A stretch of DNA of 64,000 nucleotides from Myceligenerans salitolerans (GTDB taxonomy: Bacteria > Actinomycetota > Actinomycetes > Actinomycetales > Cellulomonadaceae): positions 216,839 through 280,838 of the forward strand of contig NZ_JAFMPK010000027.1 in assembly GCF_017349295.1 (NCBI RefSeq). Reading direction: 5' to 3'. The position numbers and the translations under genes are program-made. The notes under the pieces are model-generated. The model ran no database searches. It was not told where the DNA came from and saw nothing but the letters and a program-made list of their open reading frames with translations. The number at the start of each line of letters is the position of its first letter. Positions within the stretch are counted from its first letter, which is position 1. Positions 62,842 to 64,000 of the stretch are shown here, in pieces.

Positions 62842-64000
62842 TCAGCCGCCGGCCTCCCCGGCACCGCCGCCGGAGCCGCCGCTGCCGCCACCCGCACCGT
62901 CCTCGCCGGTACCACCGCCCGACCCGTCGTCCGGTGGCGGGGTCGTCGCGGAGTCGTCGGGCGGCTCGGACACACCGCCGGTGGGCTCGCCCGTCGGCTC
63001 GCCGCTGGGCTCCTCGCTCGGCTCCTCCGTGGGTTCCTCGCTCGGCTCCTCGGTGGGCCCGGTCGGGGTCGACGACGGCGTCGACGACGGAGTCGAGGAC
63101 GGCGCCGGGTCCGGTGTCGTGGGGTCCGTCTCCGGGACCAAGGGCACCGTGGGGTCCGTGGAGGACACGGTGGGCGACGGCGACGGCTTCGGCCGCTTGG
63201 AGGACTCCCGGGTGATCTCGCTGGCCGGGGTCCGGGCCCAGTCGCTGTTCAGCAGACTTGTCAGCGCGAGCCCTCCGGCTCCGAACATGAGCACCGTCGC
63301 CACCACGAGAGCGACGACACGTCCGCGCCGCGGAGGCGGCCCCGGCTCGGCGACGACCGGCCCGGAGCCGGCCGGCTGCCGCTCCCCTGCGGCGTCGAAC
63401 ACGGCCGGCGGAAGCACCTCCGTCGACGCCGCATCGGTCTCCGGGACGTAGGCGCCCACCACGGTGGTGCGCGAGTCGCCGCCCGCACCGTCGGACAACT
63501 GGCCGACCCGGAGGGTTCCCCCGCCGACCTGGTCGAGCTTCTCCGTCGGGTCGCTGCCGATCTGGGCGAGGTCGACGGTCGGCTCGCCCGGTGGTGCGGC
63601 GACGATCGCCCGCGTGCCGGGACCGTCGAACCCCTTCAGCAGGGACCGGACCGCGGCCGCCATCGCACCGGCGTCCGGGTAGCGCCGCACGGGGTTCTTC
63701 GCCATGGCGCGGGCGACGATCCGGTCGACCGCCGCCGGCACCGTGGGCCTGCGCGCCGACACCGCGGGCACCGGCGCCTCGACGTGCGCCCGTAGGACGT
63801 CCTTGGCCGCCGCGCGTTCGAACGGGGCATGTCCGGTGATCGCGTAGTAGGTCAGGGCACCGACCGAGTAGAGATCGCTGCGCGCGTCGAGCGGCTGGCC
63901 CTTGGCCTGTTCCGGCGACATGCCGATGATCGAGCCGGAGACGGTCTCGCCGTCCCCGGAACCTCCGGCCGGCGCCGTGAGCCCCAGGTCGAGCAGGCCG
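62842..64000 (-). CDS. Ser/Thr protein kinase, PknB-like, C-terminal part
   Basis: The 3' part of a receptor-type kinase, cut by the window end. The visible part begins with the activation region GLLDLGLTAPAGGSGDGETV (DLG where many kinases have DFG), GMSPEQAKGQPLDARSDLYS with the APE-equivalent SPEQ motif, and the end of the catalytic lobe to about 63,620. A cytosolic linker follows, a membrane segment VVALVVATVLMFGAGGLALT, and an extracellular Pro/Thr/Ser/Glu-rich region with EEPSEEP repeats. No PASTA domains are seen. The catalytic loop HRD lies outside the window. It is separated from tRNA-Trp by 163 bases. Confidence 0.9.
   Translation of the reverse strand, partial: GLLDLGLTAPAGGSGDGETVSGSIIGMSPEQAKGQPLDARSDLYSVGALTYYAITGHAPFERAAAKDVLRAHVEAPVPAVSARRPTVPAAVDRIVARAMAKNPVRRYPDAGAMAAAVRSLLKGFDGPGTRAIVAAPPGEPTVDLAQIGSDPTEKLDQVGGGTLRVGQLSDGAGGDSRTTVVGAYVPETDAASTEVLPPAVFDAAGERQPAGSGPVVAEPGPPPRRGRVVALVVATVLMFGAGGLALTSLLNSDWARTPASEITRESSKRPKPSPSPTVSSTDPTVPLVPETDPTTPDPAPSSTPSSTPSSTPTGPTEEPSEEPTEEPSEEPSGEPTGEPTGGVSEPPDDSATTPPPDDGSGGGTGEDGAGGGSGGSGGGAGEAGG
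62985..63065 (-). repeat. Coding tandem repeat of EEPSEEP/GEPTGEP type in the kinase tail
   Basis: Short repeats of 12-24 bases (variants of CTCCTCGCTCGG) encode alternating Glu-Glu-Pro-Ser and Gly-Glu-Pro-Thr units in the extracellular tail of the kinase. Likely to vary in number between strains. Confidence 0.6.

Overview
The window is a GC-rich, densely coded stretch of an actinobacterial chromosome. The evidence is GTG/TTG starts, an F420-type LLM oxidoreductase, a DUF5709 protein, the actinobacterial order around glmM/rpsI/rplM/truA, and the rpoBC/str/S10/spc/alpha ribosomal super-cluster without rpsD. Within Actinomycetota the gene content fits Micrococcales (Cellulomonas/Promicromonospora-like); that placement is inference. 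Almost everything reads on the minus strand, so transcription runs from high to low coordinates.

Region 1 (1-10,200) is accessory. It holds a glutathione peroxidase, a membrane-anchored protein that reads as a shortened copper amine oxidase, a 1599-residue sortase-anchored surface protein with about ten Ig-like repeats, a large LuxR/LAL-type ATPase regulator, and a small unknown protein. Region 2 (10,270-22,530) is housekeeping metabolism: nnr, an LLM oxidoreductase, acpS, glmS, coaA, a DedA protein, glmM, rpsI-rplM, a DUF5709 protein, truA and a ROK/polyphosphate-glucokinase-like kinase.

Region 3 (22,720-53,840) is the translation/transcription super-cluster. In transcription order it contains rplJ-rplL, rpoB-rpoC, rpsL-rpsG-fusA-tuf, the S10 operon (rpsJ to rpsQ), the spc operon (rplN to rplO), secY-adk-map with a small membrane protein, then infA-rpmJ-rpsM-rpsK-rpoA-rplQ. 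Hairpins after rplO, rpsG, rpsQ, rpoC, rplL, rplQ, rpsI and tuf, and good promoter-like sequences before rpoB, glmS, infA and rplM, suggest where the units divide. L4 (rplD) is unusual: it carries a C-terminal helix-hairpin-helix-like domain of about 110 residues.

Region 4 (54,200-59,800) is the most interesting part. Four co-directional genes sit between rplA and rplJ, splitting the usual rplKAJL run: an ECF-like sigma factor, a 183-residue cytosolic protein of unknown function (candidate anti-sigma or protease substrate), a cytosolic subtilisin-like S8 protease with an intact catalytic triad, and a TPR-CHAT (caspase-like) protein with an intact His/Cys dyad. The combination TPR-CHAT + small protein + sigma factor resembles the output arm of type III-E CRISPR (Craspase: TPR-CHAT, Csx30, RpoE), but there is no CRISPR here and a subtilase takes part. 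I read it as a candidate protease-gated transcriptional or defence circuit.

Region 5 (59,800-64,000) has rplA, rplK, nusG, secE and tRNA-Trp(CCA) as one likely unit, then the C-terminal part of a PknB-like membrane Ser/Thr kinase that runs off the window end.
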